Positions 36,415 through 44,547 of a stretch of 64,000 nt of DNA are shown here, in pieces. The translations under genes and the position numbers were made by a program. This DNA is from Paraburkholderia sp. BL23I1N1 (lineage in GTDB: Bacteria; Pseudomonadota; Gammaproteobacteria; Burkholderiales; Burkholderiaceae). The first letter of the stretch is position 1. The number at the start of each line of letters is the position of its first letter. A model generated the notes under the pieces. The model was not told the origin of the DNA. It saw only the letters and a program-made list of their open reading frames with translations, and ran no database searches. The stretch lies in NCBI RefSeq assembly GCF_003610295.1, contig NZ_RAPV01000001.1:5332001-5396000 (forward strand). Reading direction: 5' to 3'.

Positions 36415-36825
36415 ATGCTTTCGCGCATGGCTGAAACCGCGAAAACCAAACCAAGACCCGCGACTCAATCCGCGAAACCGCGTCCGGAAGTGCGCTTCAG
36501 AATGCGCATCCGCAACGGCGACGCCGTCGCGCTCGGGCCGGGCAAAGTCGAACTGCTCGAAGCCGTGCGCGAGTACGGTTCGATCTCGGCCGCAGCGCGC
36601 AGTCTCGGCATGTCATACCGGCGTGCATGGCTGCTGATCGACGAACTGAACCGCTCGCTCAAATCGCCCGCCACGCACTCGGAGCAGGGCGGTCAAAGCG
36701 GCGGTGGCTGTACGCTCACGCCAGTGGGCGAAAACATCATCCGTCTATACCGTGACGTCGAAGTCGAGGCGCAACGAAGCTGTGCGAAACAGATCGCCGA
36801 ATTGACCCGGATGATTCGCTCCTGA
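36415..36825 (+). CDS. modE: Single-domain ModE-type molybdate-responsive regulator
   Basis: The 136-residue protein has the ModE N-terminal winged helix: RMRIRNGDAVALGPGKVELL, then YGSISAAARSLGMSYRRAWL and LIDELNRSL. It lacks the C-terminal MOP/TOBE domains that sense molybdate in E. coli ModE, so it either senses indirectly or the sensor is elsewhere (for example the TOBE domain of ModBC). Starts at 36415 or 36427 are both possible. It is the probable reader of the four operators in this island. Confidence 0.85.
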   Translation: MLSRMAETAKTKPRPATQSAKPRPEVRFRMRIRNGDAVALGPGKVELLEAVREYGSISAAARSLGMSYRRAWLLIDELNRSLKSPATHSEQGGQSGGGCTLTPVGENIIRLYRDVEVEAQRSCAKQIAELTRMIRS

Positions 36826-36864
36826 GAAACGGAGGCTGGGACTGACGGCTCTGCAGTTCAGCGC

Positions 36865-38214
36865 TCAGCCGTGGCGCAGGCAAAACGCAGAGGGCGGTGG
36901 ATTGCCCAACTGGGCAACCTGCTCGGGGCGCAGTCGGTCCACCAATTCGACAAAGCTCGCCACGCTCGCCGTGCGCAACGGGTGGTAGTCGATCTGATGA
37001 CGCTCGCACACTCTTTTGAGCGTATTCATCGAATCGAGATCGACGCAGTCGACCGGAAACGCGACGATGTCAGCGCCTGGCAACGCAGCGGTAAGCAGAC
37101 CTTTACGATCTTCCACGCCGCCGTCATGCACCAACAGATCACCGCCGGCAGCCTCCACCAGTCGCTTGAGCGCGGCATTCGAGCCAGGGCGGCCGCCCAC
37201 ATACACAATCCGTTTGCCGCGCAGGCTCTCGAGGCTGGCTTGCCGCGTCTGTGCGCTATCGCTGTGGGCTGCATCCACCGTTGCGCGTTCCAGCACATCG
37301 CATTCGCTTTGCACCTGTTTGAGAAGCGCCAAGGCCTGATCGCGGCTCTTGCGTAACGCGAGCGCCGCGCCTTGTTCCTGCAGCGCACGCTGTTCAGCGG
37401 CTTCACGTCGGCTGGTATGCAACGCCACCCGCTGGTCGGTGTCGGTCAGCTTGTCGCGCAGCCTTGAGATCCCGGCTTCGAGATCGGTGGGATCCGTCGG
37501 GGTCTGGCGCGTGGCAAGGGCGGTGAGTTGCGCGATCTGCTCGTTGAGCGCGGCGATCGACGCGTCGCGCTGCATGCTTATTTCCTGCAAGCGGCGTTGC
37601 TGCCGCTCGACTTTCTCCTTCAATTCGGCGTTTTCCGCTTCGAGCGCGACCAGCCTGCGGATGTCCGCGCGATTCGCCGCGCCGACCAGATGCGACAGCA
37701 TGTGCAATTCGCCGAACGCTTTCTGGCGCACGTACAAGGTCGCGTACGGATGCGTCATCAACGCCCAGTAAGCCGGTGGAATATCACCGTTCTTCAGCGC
37801 TTCGTCCCAGAGTTTCAGCAGATCGACGTCGTCGGCGGCTTTCTCGAAGCGACGGATCGCTCCCGCATAGCGCTCGTCGAGCAGCTTGTGCAGGGCTTTG
37901 GCGCCGGCGCCGCCATCGATCGCGAGTTCGACGGCCGAGTGATGAATCTCCAGATCGCTCGCGTCCCGGCTGTCGAGGCCGGTGAACTTAGGCACCAGCT
38001 TGCGCAGTTCGTGCGTGCTGAGACAGGTGCCGATGATCGAGCAATGCAGTTGGCCATCGAGCTCGTCGAGGCGCGCGCGCCGTTTGGTATTCGGGAACGA
38101 TACCTTGGCGGGCGTGCAGCACGGGTCGGCCGCGCGCAAGCCGGTGCCGGCCAACTCGTCGCTGGACAGTTTGAGACGCGGGGGCTGGGCGAGACGAAAC
38201 GGGGGCGTGTGCAT
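36865..38214 (-). CDS. DUF2325 domain protein with coiled coil
   Basis: The 449-residue protein ends in a DUF2325 domain (GKRIVYVGGRPGSNAALKRL, then VHDGGVEDRKGLLTAALPGA and DIVAFPVDCVDLDSMNTLKR). An N-terminal region of unknown fold contains Cys residues (DPCCTPAK, LHCSIIGTCLSTHELRKL) and IHHSAVELA. Residues about 195-310 look like a coiled coil. The function is unknown; DUF2325 proteins resemble small Rossmann-like folds. A ModE-like operator lies at 38293-38316, 79 bases upstream, which links it to molybdenum. Confidence 0.85.
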   Translation of the reverse strand: MHTPPFRLAQPPRLKLSSDELAGTGLRAADPCCTPAKVSFPNTKRRARLDELDGQLHCSIIGTCLSTHELRKLVPKFTGLDSRDASDLEIHHSAVELAIDGGAGAKALHKLLDERYAGAIRRFEKAADDVDLLKLWDEALKNGDIPPAYWALMTHPYATLYVRQKAFGELHMLSHLVGAANRADIRRLVALEAENAELKEKVERQQRRLQEISMQRDASIAALNEQIAQLTALATRQTPTDPTDLEAGISRLRDKLTDTDQRVALHTSRREAAEQRALQEQGAALALRKSRDQALALLKQVQSECDVLERATVDAAHSDSAQTRQASLESLRGKRIVYVGGRPGSNAALKRLVEAAGGDLLVHDGGVEDRKGLLTAALPGADIVAFPVDCVDLDSMNTLKRVCERHQIDYHPLRTASVASFVELVDRLRPEQVAQLGNPPPSAFCLRHG

Positions 38215-38292
38215 GAGGACCTCGAATCCGGTTCTGGCGTCAGGTTGACTGAATGTGCGTGCGGGACACGCGCGCCATGCAGGTGGAGCTGG

Positions 38293-38316
38293 CGATATAT
38301 TCGCGACGATATAACG
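38293..38316. promoter_or_regulatory. ModE-like operator upstream of the DUF2325 gene
   Basis: CGATATAT-N8-ATATAACG, the closest of the four to the known ModE box. It is placed to control the leftward DUF2325 gene. Confidence 0.75.
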
Positions 38317-38334
38317 ATGGACAAATGAAAACGT

Positions 38335-38933
38335 TCATATCCGGCAATGACGATCGAGAACATGCCCAACGCACAGACCGATAAAGGCCATGTCGAGCCG
38401 TTCGAGCTCCGCCACCACCTTGCGCAATGCGGCCAGGTCGTTGCTAAGCGCGTCCGAGAAAATCGCGTCGCGAAGCTGCTCGGCCGAGCGCGCCTCTTCG
38501 ATCGAGGCTTTCAGATCGCGCAGACGGACGAAAGCCGCCGCCTTGGCCTGTTCGGCAAGGATCGATGCAACTGATTCAACGAATGCGGACCCGAGGTGCC
38601 CACCGAGGCGAAGTTCAATTGATCGTCCGTCAGCATCAGCACGAAGCGCTGCACGCTGCCATAAAGGCGCCTGTAAGCATCGACAACATCGCGGATCAGT
38701 TCGGCGCGGCCGCGTTCAGACGCCAACTTCACCGCGACGATGGCCGACGAAAGCCCTGTCGGGAGGCGTCCCGCCGGGTTGGATGAGGTCGATCGCAAGG
38801 TGGATTGCGAAGTGGAACGCGGTGTGGATGGCGATATAGATGGCGATGTAGGTGGATTACGCACCGCTGCGGGCTCCTGCTGGTTTGTTTCGCTTCGTCG
38901 TACGCGGATGCGGGGCGAGCCGCCGCGCTCCAC
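38335..38933 (-). pseudogene. Unrecognised helical protein of the molybdenum island, frameshifted
   Basis: I do not recognise this family. The first part (GTG at 38933) has a Ser/Thr/Pro-rich N-terminus and then SAIVAVKLASERGRAELIRD and VDAYRRLYGSVQRFVLMLTD. A missing base in 38590-38601 breaks the frame; adding one gives SAFVESVASILAEQAKAAAF, LRDLKASIEEARSAEQLRDA and LAALRKVVAELERLDMAFIG. The length of 599 is one short of a multiple of three. Its start lies 10 bases from a ModE-like operator, so it is probably a molybdenum-regulated gene. The protein is mostly helical, with no catalytic motif or membrane segment. Confidence 0.6.
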
Positions 38934-38943
38934 GAGAGCATAC

Positions 38944-38967
38944 CGTGATATTCAACAGGATATAACG
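38944..38967. promoter_or_regulatory. ModE-like operator upstream of the unrecognised gene
   Basis: CGTGATAT-N8-ATATAACG, with the same 8-8-8 layout as the others. It begins 10 bases upstream of the leftward gene ending at 38933, and could also act on rightward transcription into the hexanucleotide array. Confidence 0.72.
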
Positions 38968-39150
38968 AAAGGCGGCGCGAGTGTTGCGGAGGCGGTTTTA
39001 CCTGCTTCGCGCGAACCCGGGAAACGCCCGCACGGCCGGCGCCTGTTCGAACTTTCGAAAGGCAATGGCGTTTTCCGATATCGTGTACGGTTTATGCGCG
39101 CTCAAACCTCGGTGCGCGCTACTTTCCGGGTCGTTTTCCGAGCGGCCACG
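38968..39150. other. Spacer between ModE-like operator and hexanucleotide array
   Basis: No gene is apparent. An open frame running through here and the array continues into the NTF2-like gene (possible starts include ATG 39094), so a fusion protein with a basic His-Lys extension cannot be excluded, but nothing else supports it. Confidence 0.4.
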
Positions 39151-39402
39151 CACAAACACAAGCACAAACACAAGCACAAGCACAAGCACAAGCACAAGCA
39201 CAAGCACAAGCACAAGCACAAGCACAAGCACAAGCACAAGCACAAGCACAAGCACAAGCACAAGCACAAGCACAAGCACAAGCACAAGCACAAGCACAAG
39301 CACAAGCACAAGCACAAGCACAAGCACAAGCACAAGCACAAACACAAACACAAACACAAACACAAACACAAACACAAACACAAACACAAACACAAACACA
39401 AA
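39151..39402 (+). repeat. 42-unit hexanucleotide microsatellite (CACAAG/CACAAA)
   Basis: Exactly 252 bases without interruption: CACAAA, CACAAG, CACAAA, then 28 CACAAG, then 11 CACAAA. The plus strand lacks T throughout. The unit keeps every frame open, so it reads His-Lys, Thr-Ser/Asn or Gln-Ala on one strand and Leu-Val/Phe, Leu-Cys or Cys-Ala/Val on the other. It ends 9 bases before the NTF2-like gene and is in frame with it. The block structure suggests growth by slippage. Confidence 0.97.
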
Positions 39403-39411
39403 CACGAGACC

Positions 39412-39891
39412 ATGAGCCATCCCAACACCGAACTGATCGAGCGGTTTTACACCGCGTTCCAGCAGCGCGACGCCGAAACAATGGCCGCCTGCTATGCCGA
39501 CGATGTGGTCTTCAGCGATCCGGCCTTTGGCGAACTGCGCGGCGAAGAGGCGCGCGACATGTGGCGTATGCTGGTGTCGCGCGCGCAGGACTTCTCGCTG
39601 ACGTTCGACAGCGTCGAAGCCGATGAGCGCAACGGCCGCGCCCACTGGGTGGCCGGTTACACCTTCAGTCAGACGGGCCGCACGGTGGTCAACCGCATCG
39701 ACGCCCGTTTTGCGTTTCGCGAGGGCCGCATCGTCGAACACCGCGATACCTTCGACCTTTGGCGGTGGGCCCGTCAGGCTTTGGGCACGAAGGGCGCGCT
39801 GCTCGGCTGGACGCCTTTCGTGCAGCGCGCAATCAGGGCGCAGGCGAGAAAAGGCCTCGACCTGTACCGGCGCCGGCAGCGCCGCACGTAG
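39412..39891 (+). CDS. NTF2/SnoaL-like fold protein
   Basis: The 159-residue protein is a SnoaL/NTF2-like cone-fold protein: NTELIERFYTAFQQRDAETM, CYADDVVFSDPAFGELRGEE, and the beta strands VNRIDARFAFREGRIVEHRD. Such proteins are small enzymes or binding proteins with varied ligands, so no function can be named. The start at 39412 immediately follows the hexanucleotide array, with only CGAG as a possible ribosome site, so array length may affect expression. The first prolyl hydroxylase gene starts 88 bases downstream. Confidence 0.8.
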   Translation: MSHPNTELIERFYTAFQQRDAETMAACYADDVVFSDPAFGELRGEEARDMWRMLVSRAQDFSLTFDSVEADERNGRAHWVAGYTFSQTGRTVVNRIDARFAFREGRIVEHRDTFDLWRWARQALGTKGALLGWTPFVQRAIRAQARKGLDLYRRRQRRT

Positions 39892-39979
39892 CCGGTCAGC
39901 CCGGCGAAAACCGCCCAGCCTTGCTATGAGCCGTCCAGTTGATGCAGTATTTCGTGAGATGAACAAGCGGGGGAGTTCG

Positions 39980-40858
39980 ATGCCGGTCGTAGATGCGTCA
40001 TGGGAAGCGTGGCTGAGCAGCAATGTCGAGCGCGGTTGCAGCATCGACTCGATGATCGATGCAATGGTGCAAGCCGGTTTCGCCACGCAAGCCGCGCGCG
40101 CGGAAGTGCACAAAGCGTTCGGCATGAGCCCGCCGGACGCCGGGAGCTCGCCGCCGGTCGCGACTGAGGCCGCGCTGGTCAAAGCCGGGCCGCAAACCTA
40201 CCAGTACGACTCGCCGCCCGTCGCGCGCGGCAATGTGATCCGTGCGGACGATCGCGACGTCCGCGTATTGATGCGCTGCGAGCGGCCGCAGGTGATTGTG
40301 TTCGCCGATGTGCTCTCGCCCGACGAATGCGACGAGATGATCGAGCGGTCGCGTCACAGGCTGAAACGCTCGACCACGGTCAATCCCGAGACGGGCAAGG
40401 AAGACGTCATCCGCAACCGCACCAGCGAAGGTATCTGGTACCAGCGCGGGGAAGACGCGTTCATCGAAAAGATGGACCGCCGTATTTCGAGTCTGATGAA
40501 CTGGCCGGTCGAAAACGGCGAGGGGCTGCAGATTCTGCACTACGGCACGACCGGCGAATATCGCCCGCACTTCGACTATTTTCCGCCCGATCAGGCCGGC
40601 AGTGCGGTGCATACCGCGCAGGGCGGCCAGCGCGTGGCGACCCTCGTGATCTATCTGAACGACGTGCCCGACGGCGGCGAAACGATTTTCCCGGAAGCGG
40701 GATTGTCAGTCGCGGCAGTCAAGGGCGGTGCGGTGTATTTCCGTTATATGAACGACCAGCGTCAACTCGATCCGCTGACCTTGCACGGCGGCGCGCCGGT
40801 GCTCGGCGGCGACAAATGGATCATGACGAAGTGGATGCGCGAGCGGGCCTACGGCTGA
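39980..40858 (+). CDS. Prolyl 4-hydroxylase-like 2OG-Fe(II) oxygenase, copy 1
   Basis: The 292-residue protein matches bacterial prolyl 4-hydroxylases: LMRCERPQVIVFADVLSPDE, RLKRSTTVNP, then the iron ligands in YRPHFDYFPPDQ (HxD) and LTLHGGAPVLGGDKWIMTKW (distal His and the 2-oxoglutarate-binding Lys). The reaction hydroxylates a proline using 2-oxoglutarate and oxygen; the target protein is unknown. The N-terminal 45 residues (WLSSNVERGCSIDSMIDAMV) form a small helical domain shared with copy 2. I chose ATG 39980 for its GGGGGAG ribosome site; upstream starts at 39926 and 39959 exist. Confidence 0.9.
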   Translation: MPVVDASWEAWLSSNVERGCSIDSMIDAMVQAGFATQAARAEVHKAFGMSPPDAGSSPPVATEAALVKAGPQTYQYDSPPVARGNVIRADDRDVRVLMRCERPQVIVFADVLSPDECDEMIERSRHRLKRSTTVNPETGKEDVIRNRTSEGIWYQRGEDAFIEKMDRRISSLMNWPVENGEGLQILHYGTTGEYRPHFDYFPPDQAGSAVHTAQGGQRVATLVIYLNDVPDGGETIFPEAGLSVAAVKGGAVYFRYMNDQRQLDPLTLHGGAPVLGGDKWIMTKWMRERAYG

Positions 40859-41257
40859 GGCGCTCGCTATTTGGCCGCGCGACGTGCGGCGGCTCCTTCC
40901 GCGGCAACGACTGACCGTTGCGTCAATGCGCTGCGCGCGCTGATGCACCCCACGCGCATGATTGCCGCGCCTGCCACGCTCCTGGCGAACATGGCGCTCC
41001 GATGACCGTGCTGCAACGGCTGCCGTCGATCAGTGCGATCTAGTCCGCCCAGGCAGGGGCGAGTAAGAAAATTCGTAGTTCGCGAAGCGTCGAATCCGAT
41101 GCTAAATGCGTTTCAGCTAACGCCCATTTCCGAATCGTCGCGTGAAACGAAACGGGACGGCCACCTATCATCCTTTGCTTTGGTCAGCATCGCCGATTGG
41201 CCACGCGCCCGGTCCACGCATGCTGAGCGAGCGAACTCTGGATGTGGGACGAGACGT
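40859..41257. other. Intergenic region between the two prolyl hydroxylase genes
   Basis: 399 bases with no convincing gene or terminator; presumably holds the promoter of copy 2. Confidence 0.5.
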
Positions 41258-42127
41258 ATGCATGTTGTAAATGATGCCGTGAAAACGTGGTTGAACAGTC
41301 ATGTCGAGCGCGGCTTTAGCCCTGCGGCGTTGGTGGATGCCATGGTGGGTGCCGGCTTCGAGTCCGAACTCGCGCGAACCACGGTGAACGCTTCGTTCGA
41401 AGCAGCAGAAACCGCTCGCGCGGAACTTGCAGCCGTGCCATGCGGCGTCGAGGCGGCCGCAGGCGAATACCGCTACGATCCGGTGCCGGTTGCGGCGGGC
41501 AATGTGATTCGTGCTTATGATCGCGACGTCAAGGTGCTGATGCGCTGCGAACGGCCGCAGATCGTCGCGTTCGCCGACGTGATGTCGGACGAAGAGTCCG
41601 ATGAGATGATCGAACGGTCGCGTCCCCTGCTCAAGCGGTCAACTACCGTCAATCCTGAGAACGGTTCGAACGACGTGATCTCCAATCGCACGAGCGAAGG
41701 CGCCTGGTATCACCGAGGCGCGGACCCGTTCATCGAGCGGCTCGAAAAGCGCTTTGCCGGTTTGATGAACTGGCCGGTCGATCACGGTGAAGGGCTGCAG
41801 GTGCTGAGGTATGGGGTCGGCGCCGAGTATCGGGCGCATTTCGATTATTTTCCGCCGTCGCAGACGGGCAGTGCCGTGCACATGACGCGCGGCGGGCAGC
41901 GGGTTGCCACGCTGGTTTTGTATCTCAATGACGTGGCCGCTGGCGGGGAGACTTTTTTCCCCGATGCGGGCGTGTCGGTCGCCCCGAAGCGGGGTGGCGC
42001 TGTTTATTTTCGCTACATGAATGGGGCGCAGCAGGTCGATCCTTTGAGCTTGCACGGGGGCGCGCCGGTTCTGGACGGCGAGAAGTGGATCATGACCAAG
42101 TGGGTCAGGGAAGGGGTTTTTGTTTAG
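41258..42127 (+). CDS. Prolyl 4-hydroxylase-like 2OG-Fe(II) oxygenase, copy 2
   Basis: The 289-residue paralogue of the preceding gene has the same plan: N-terminal helical domain (WLNSHVERGFSPAALVDAMV), LMRCERPQIVAFADVMSDEE, RPLLKRSTTVNPENG, the iron site YRAHFDYFPPSQ and the end LSLHGGAPVLDGEKWIMTKW. The two proteins are clearly duplicates with diverged linkers. The ATG at 41258 sits where similarity with copy 1 begins; the frame opens further upstream at 41033. The substrate is unknown. Confidence 0.9.
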   Translation: MHVVNDAVKTWLNSHVERGFSPAALVDAMVGAGFESELARTTVNASFEAAETARAELAAVPCGVEAAAGEYRYDPVPVAAGNVIRAYDRDVKVLMRCERPQIVAFADVMSDEESDEMIERSRPLLKRSTTVNPENGSNDVISNRTSEGAWYHRGADPFIERLEKRFAGLMNWPVDHGEGLQVLRYGVGAEYRAHFDYFPPSQTGSAVHMTRGGQRVATLVLYLNDVAAGGETFFPDAGVSVAPKRGGAVYFRYMNGAQQVDPLSLHGGAPVLDGEKWIMTKWVREGVFV

Positions 42128-42239
42128 TGCGCCCGGCGTTCCAGAACCTTCTGGATCTGGCGCGCTGGTTTCCGTTCACCCATCCCACACTTCGTTTATC
42201 GTCAACCGGCGGCCCAATCACTCTTCGCGTGCACTCCGC

Positions 42240-42674
42240 TCAAGCCGTCTTGTAGACGTCGGGGTTATGCACTTCCATATAGCGCTCGGGCGTCGTCAGT
42301 TCCTTGAAGCCATGCGGCTTGTACACGTGGTGAGCGTCGCTCGTCACCAGCACGATTCGGCGCAAACCGGTCAGCGACGGGCTGGCGAATACGTGCTTCA
42401 TCAACGCCGACGCGACTCCCTTGCCGCGGTACGTCGGCAGCACAAAAACATCGCACAGGTAGGCAAAGGTCGCCTGGTCCGTTATCAGACGGGCAAAGGC
42501 GATCTGCTTGCCTTTGCTATACGCGCCGAAACATAGCGACCCCCCGATCGCCCGGTCGAACGTCTCGCGTGGCATGCCCTTCGCCCATGCGGTCTCCTGC
42601 GAAAGGAACGCGTAGACCGTCTCCATGTCGAGGTCGGCCTTGTTGCTCGAAATCGTCAACTCGCTTGCGTGCAC
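42240..42674 (-). CDS. GNAT-family N-acetyltransferase
   Basis: The 144-residue protein is a GCN5-related acetyltransferase. The acetyl-CoA motif is LCDVFVLPTYRGKGVASALM (R/Q-x-x-G-x-G/A type), followed by the late segment LVTSDAHHVYKPHGFKELTT with the conserved Tyr. The N-terminus is MDMETVYAFLSQETAW-like (positions 17-31). The substrate is not inferable. It lies alone, transcribed toward the prolyl hydroxylase genes. Confidence 0.87.
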   Translation of the reverse strand: MHASELTISSNKADLDMETVYAFLSQETAWAKGMPRETFDRAIGGSLCFGAYSKGKQIAFARLITDQATFAYLCDVFVLPTYRGKGVASALMKHVFASPSLTGLRRIVLVTSDAHHVYKPHGFKELTTPERYMEVHNPDVYKTA

Positions 42675-42764
42675 CGCGTGTCTCCGCCTGTTCTGGTCAA
42701 GTATTCAAAGGTTGCAACTACTTCAACTCCCGCTTCAAACCGTTCCATTCAGCCCGGTTTGCGT

Positions 42765-44201
42765 TCAGCTTTTCGCCGGGTCCTCGACGCCACGGGAACC
42801 GCCGCCGATGCTCTGTCCGGCGTTGCCCGCGAGACCCAGGTAGCCGGTCACGGACAGCAGCGTCAGCACGCCGGCAAACAGAAACGCCAGGCGGAAATCG
42901 TCCAGGGTGAATACACGGCCGGTCGTCTCGCCGTTGAAAAACGCCGCCGCGCGCAGCGAAACGGCGCCGAAGGCAATGCCCAGGCCGATCGTCATCTGGG
43001 CGGCCGCGCTCCATAGCGTGCTCGCCGCGCTCATCTGCGGTTGCGCGACGTCGGCGTAGGCGAGGGTGGCAAGCGTCGAAAATTGCATCGAACGCGCGAC
43101 GCCGTAAATGAACACGACGAACAACACCAGCACGAGTGGCACGTTCGGCGTCAACAGCCCGCAGGCAATGATGAAAACACCGGCCACGGCGACGTCGACG
43201 ATCGACACCATGCGGAAACCGAAGCGTTGCAGGATGCGCGTGGTCAGCGCCTTCATGCCGAGGTTGCCGAGCGCGCTCGCGAGCAGCAACAGGCCCGACT
43301 TGAATGCCGACAACCCGAAGCCGACCTGAAACAGCAGCGGCATCAGATACGGCACCGCGCCAATGCCGATGCGCGTGAACGAGCCGGTCACCACCGTCAC
43401 GGAAAAAGTCGGGATCTTCAGCGTGGAGACGTCGATCAGCGGATGCGGGTGACGCTTTGCGTGCTGGAACGCCACCACGCCCATCAGCAATCCGCCGGCG
43501 ATAAGCGCTGCGGCCACCCAGGGATTCTCACCGGGCTGGCTTGCCAGTTCAGCGCCATACAGAATCGCGGTCAGCGTCGTGGCGCTCAGCAGGAGGCCGA
43601 CGACGTCGAGCGGTTTGCGTTCGGCGCCGCGCAGGTTCGGCACCAGCGCGAGCGCAACGGCCATGGCGACCAGACCGAACGGCACGTTCAGCAGGAAGAT
43701 CCAGCGCCACGATGCGTAGGTGGTGATGAAGCCGCCCACCGGCGGTCCAACCACCGGCGCGGCAATCGCCGGCCAGGTGATGGTCGAGATCGCCTGCATC
43801 ATGCGGCTCTTCTCTGTGTTGCGGACCACGATCAACCGCCCGACCGGCACCATCATCGCGCCGCCTATGCCCTGCAGCAGCCGCGCGGCCGTAAATTCAG
43901 TCACGTTCTGCGACAAGCCGCATAACACCGAGGCCACCGTGAACACCCCGATCGCGCTGAAGAACACCGTACGCGAGCCGCAACGGTCGGCGACCCAGCC
44001 GCTCGCCGGGATAAAAATCGCCAGCGCCAGCATATAAGCCGTCATGCCGAGGCTCAGGCTGTTCGGACCGACGCCGAACGAGTGCGCCATCTGCGGCAGC
44101 GCGGTCGCGATCACCGTGGTGTCGAGATACTCCATGAAGAAGGTGGCGGCCACGATATACGGCAGCCAGCCGACGTGCGAATTGCGCGTGCCACCGGTCA
44201 T
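42765..44201 (-). CDS. MFS efflux transporter, DHA2 (14-TM) type
   Basis: The 478-residue protein has about 14 hydrophobic segments. TM1 contains FMEYLDTTVIATALPQMAHS, loop 2-3 DRCGSRTVFFSAIG, and motif C lies in WPAIAAPVVGPPVGGFI. WRWIFLLNVPFG marks the DHA2 branch. It is a proton-driven exporter of unknown substrate. The C-terminus is short. No regulator is adjacent. Confidence 0.88.
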   Translation of the reverse strand: MTGGTRNSHVGWLPYIVAATFFMEYLDTTVIATALPQMAHSFGVGPNSLSLGMTAYMLALAIFIPASGWVADRCGSRTVFFSAIGVFTVASVLCGLSQNVTEFTAARLLQGIGGAMMVPVGRLIVVRNTEKSRMMQAISTITWPAIAAPVVGPPVGGFITTYASWRWIFLLNVPFGLVAMAVALALVPNLRGAERKPLDVVGLLLSATTLTAILYGAELASQPGENPWVAAALIAGGLLMGVVAFQHAKRHPHPLIDVSTLKIPTFSVTVVTGSFTRIGIGAVPYLMPLLFQVGFGLSAFKSGLLLLASALGNLGMKALTTRILQRFGFRMVSIVDVAVAGVFIIACGLLTPNVPLVLVLFVVFIYGVARSMQFSTLATLAYADVAQPQMSAASTLWSAAAQMTIGLGIAFGAVSLRAAAFFNGETTGRVFTLDDFRLAFLFAGVLTLLSVTGYLGLAGNAGQSIGGGSRGVEDPAKS

Positions 44202-44547
44202 TGCACCGTCCCCGGCACCTTGCCGTTGCGGGTGGTTTCGATCACGCCGCTAGCGTGCCGGCATGGCTCGCGCATTTCTGGTGATTTCATGTTCTTGCGA
44301 CAACCTTTCGTAAGCGTGTTTCCGGCGCCCCTCAGTAGACGTGCAACGAGGTCGCGGCCTGTTTGGCGTCAGCGGAGCCATGCGGGACTGGCCAAATCGT
44401 AGCCGTCATGTCTCGACCGTCACCGCGTAGCCGCTAATGCCGCATCGTAACGCAACATTTCGTGGCACACAGCGGAGGCGGGCACCACGCGGCAACACGT
44501 CGATCGTCGCGCGCGGGACCCGCCTGAAACACGGTTTTTCTTGCCGC
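44202..44547. other. Intergenic region
   Basis: 346 bases between two leftward genes. I see no gene, hairpin terminator or recognisable operator; it should contain the promoter of the MFS gene. Confidence 0.4.

Noticed and set aside
39151..39402. CRISPR array
   Set aside because: Units are only 6 bases and contiguous, with no spacers and no cas genes.
38998..40182. Minus-strand open frame with a long Leu-Val run
   Set aside because: The run is the hexanucleotide array read in reverse, and the rest mirrors the NTF2-like gene.
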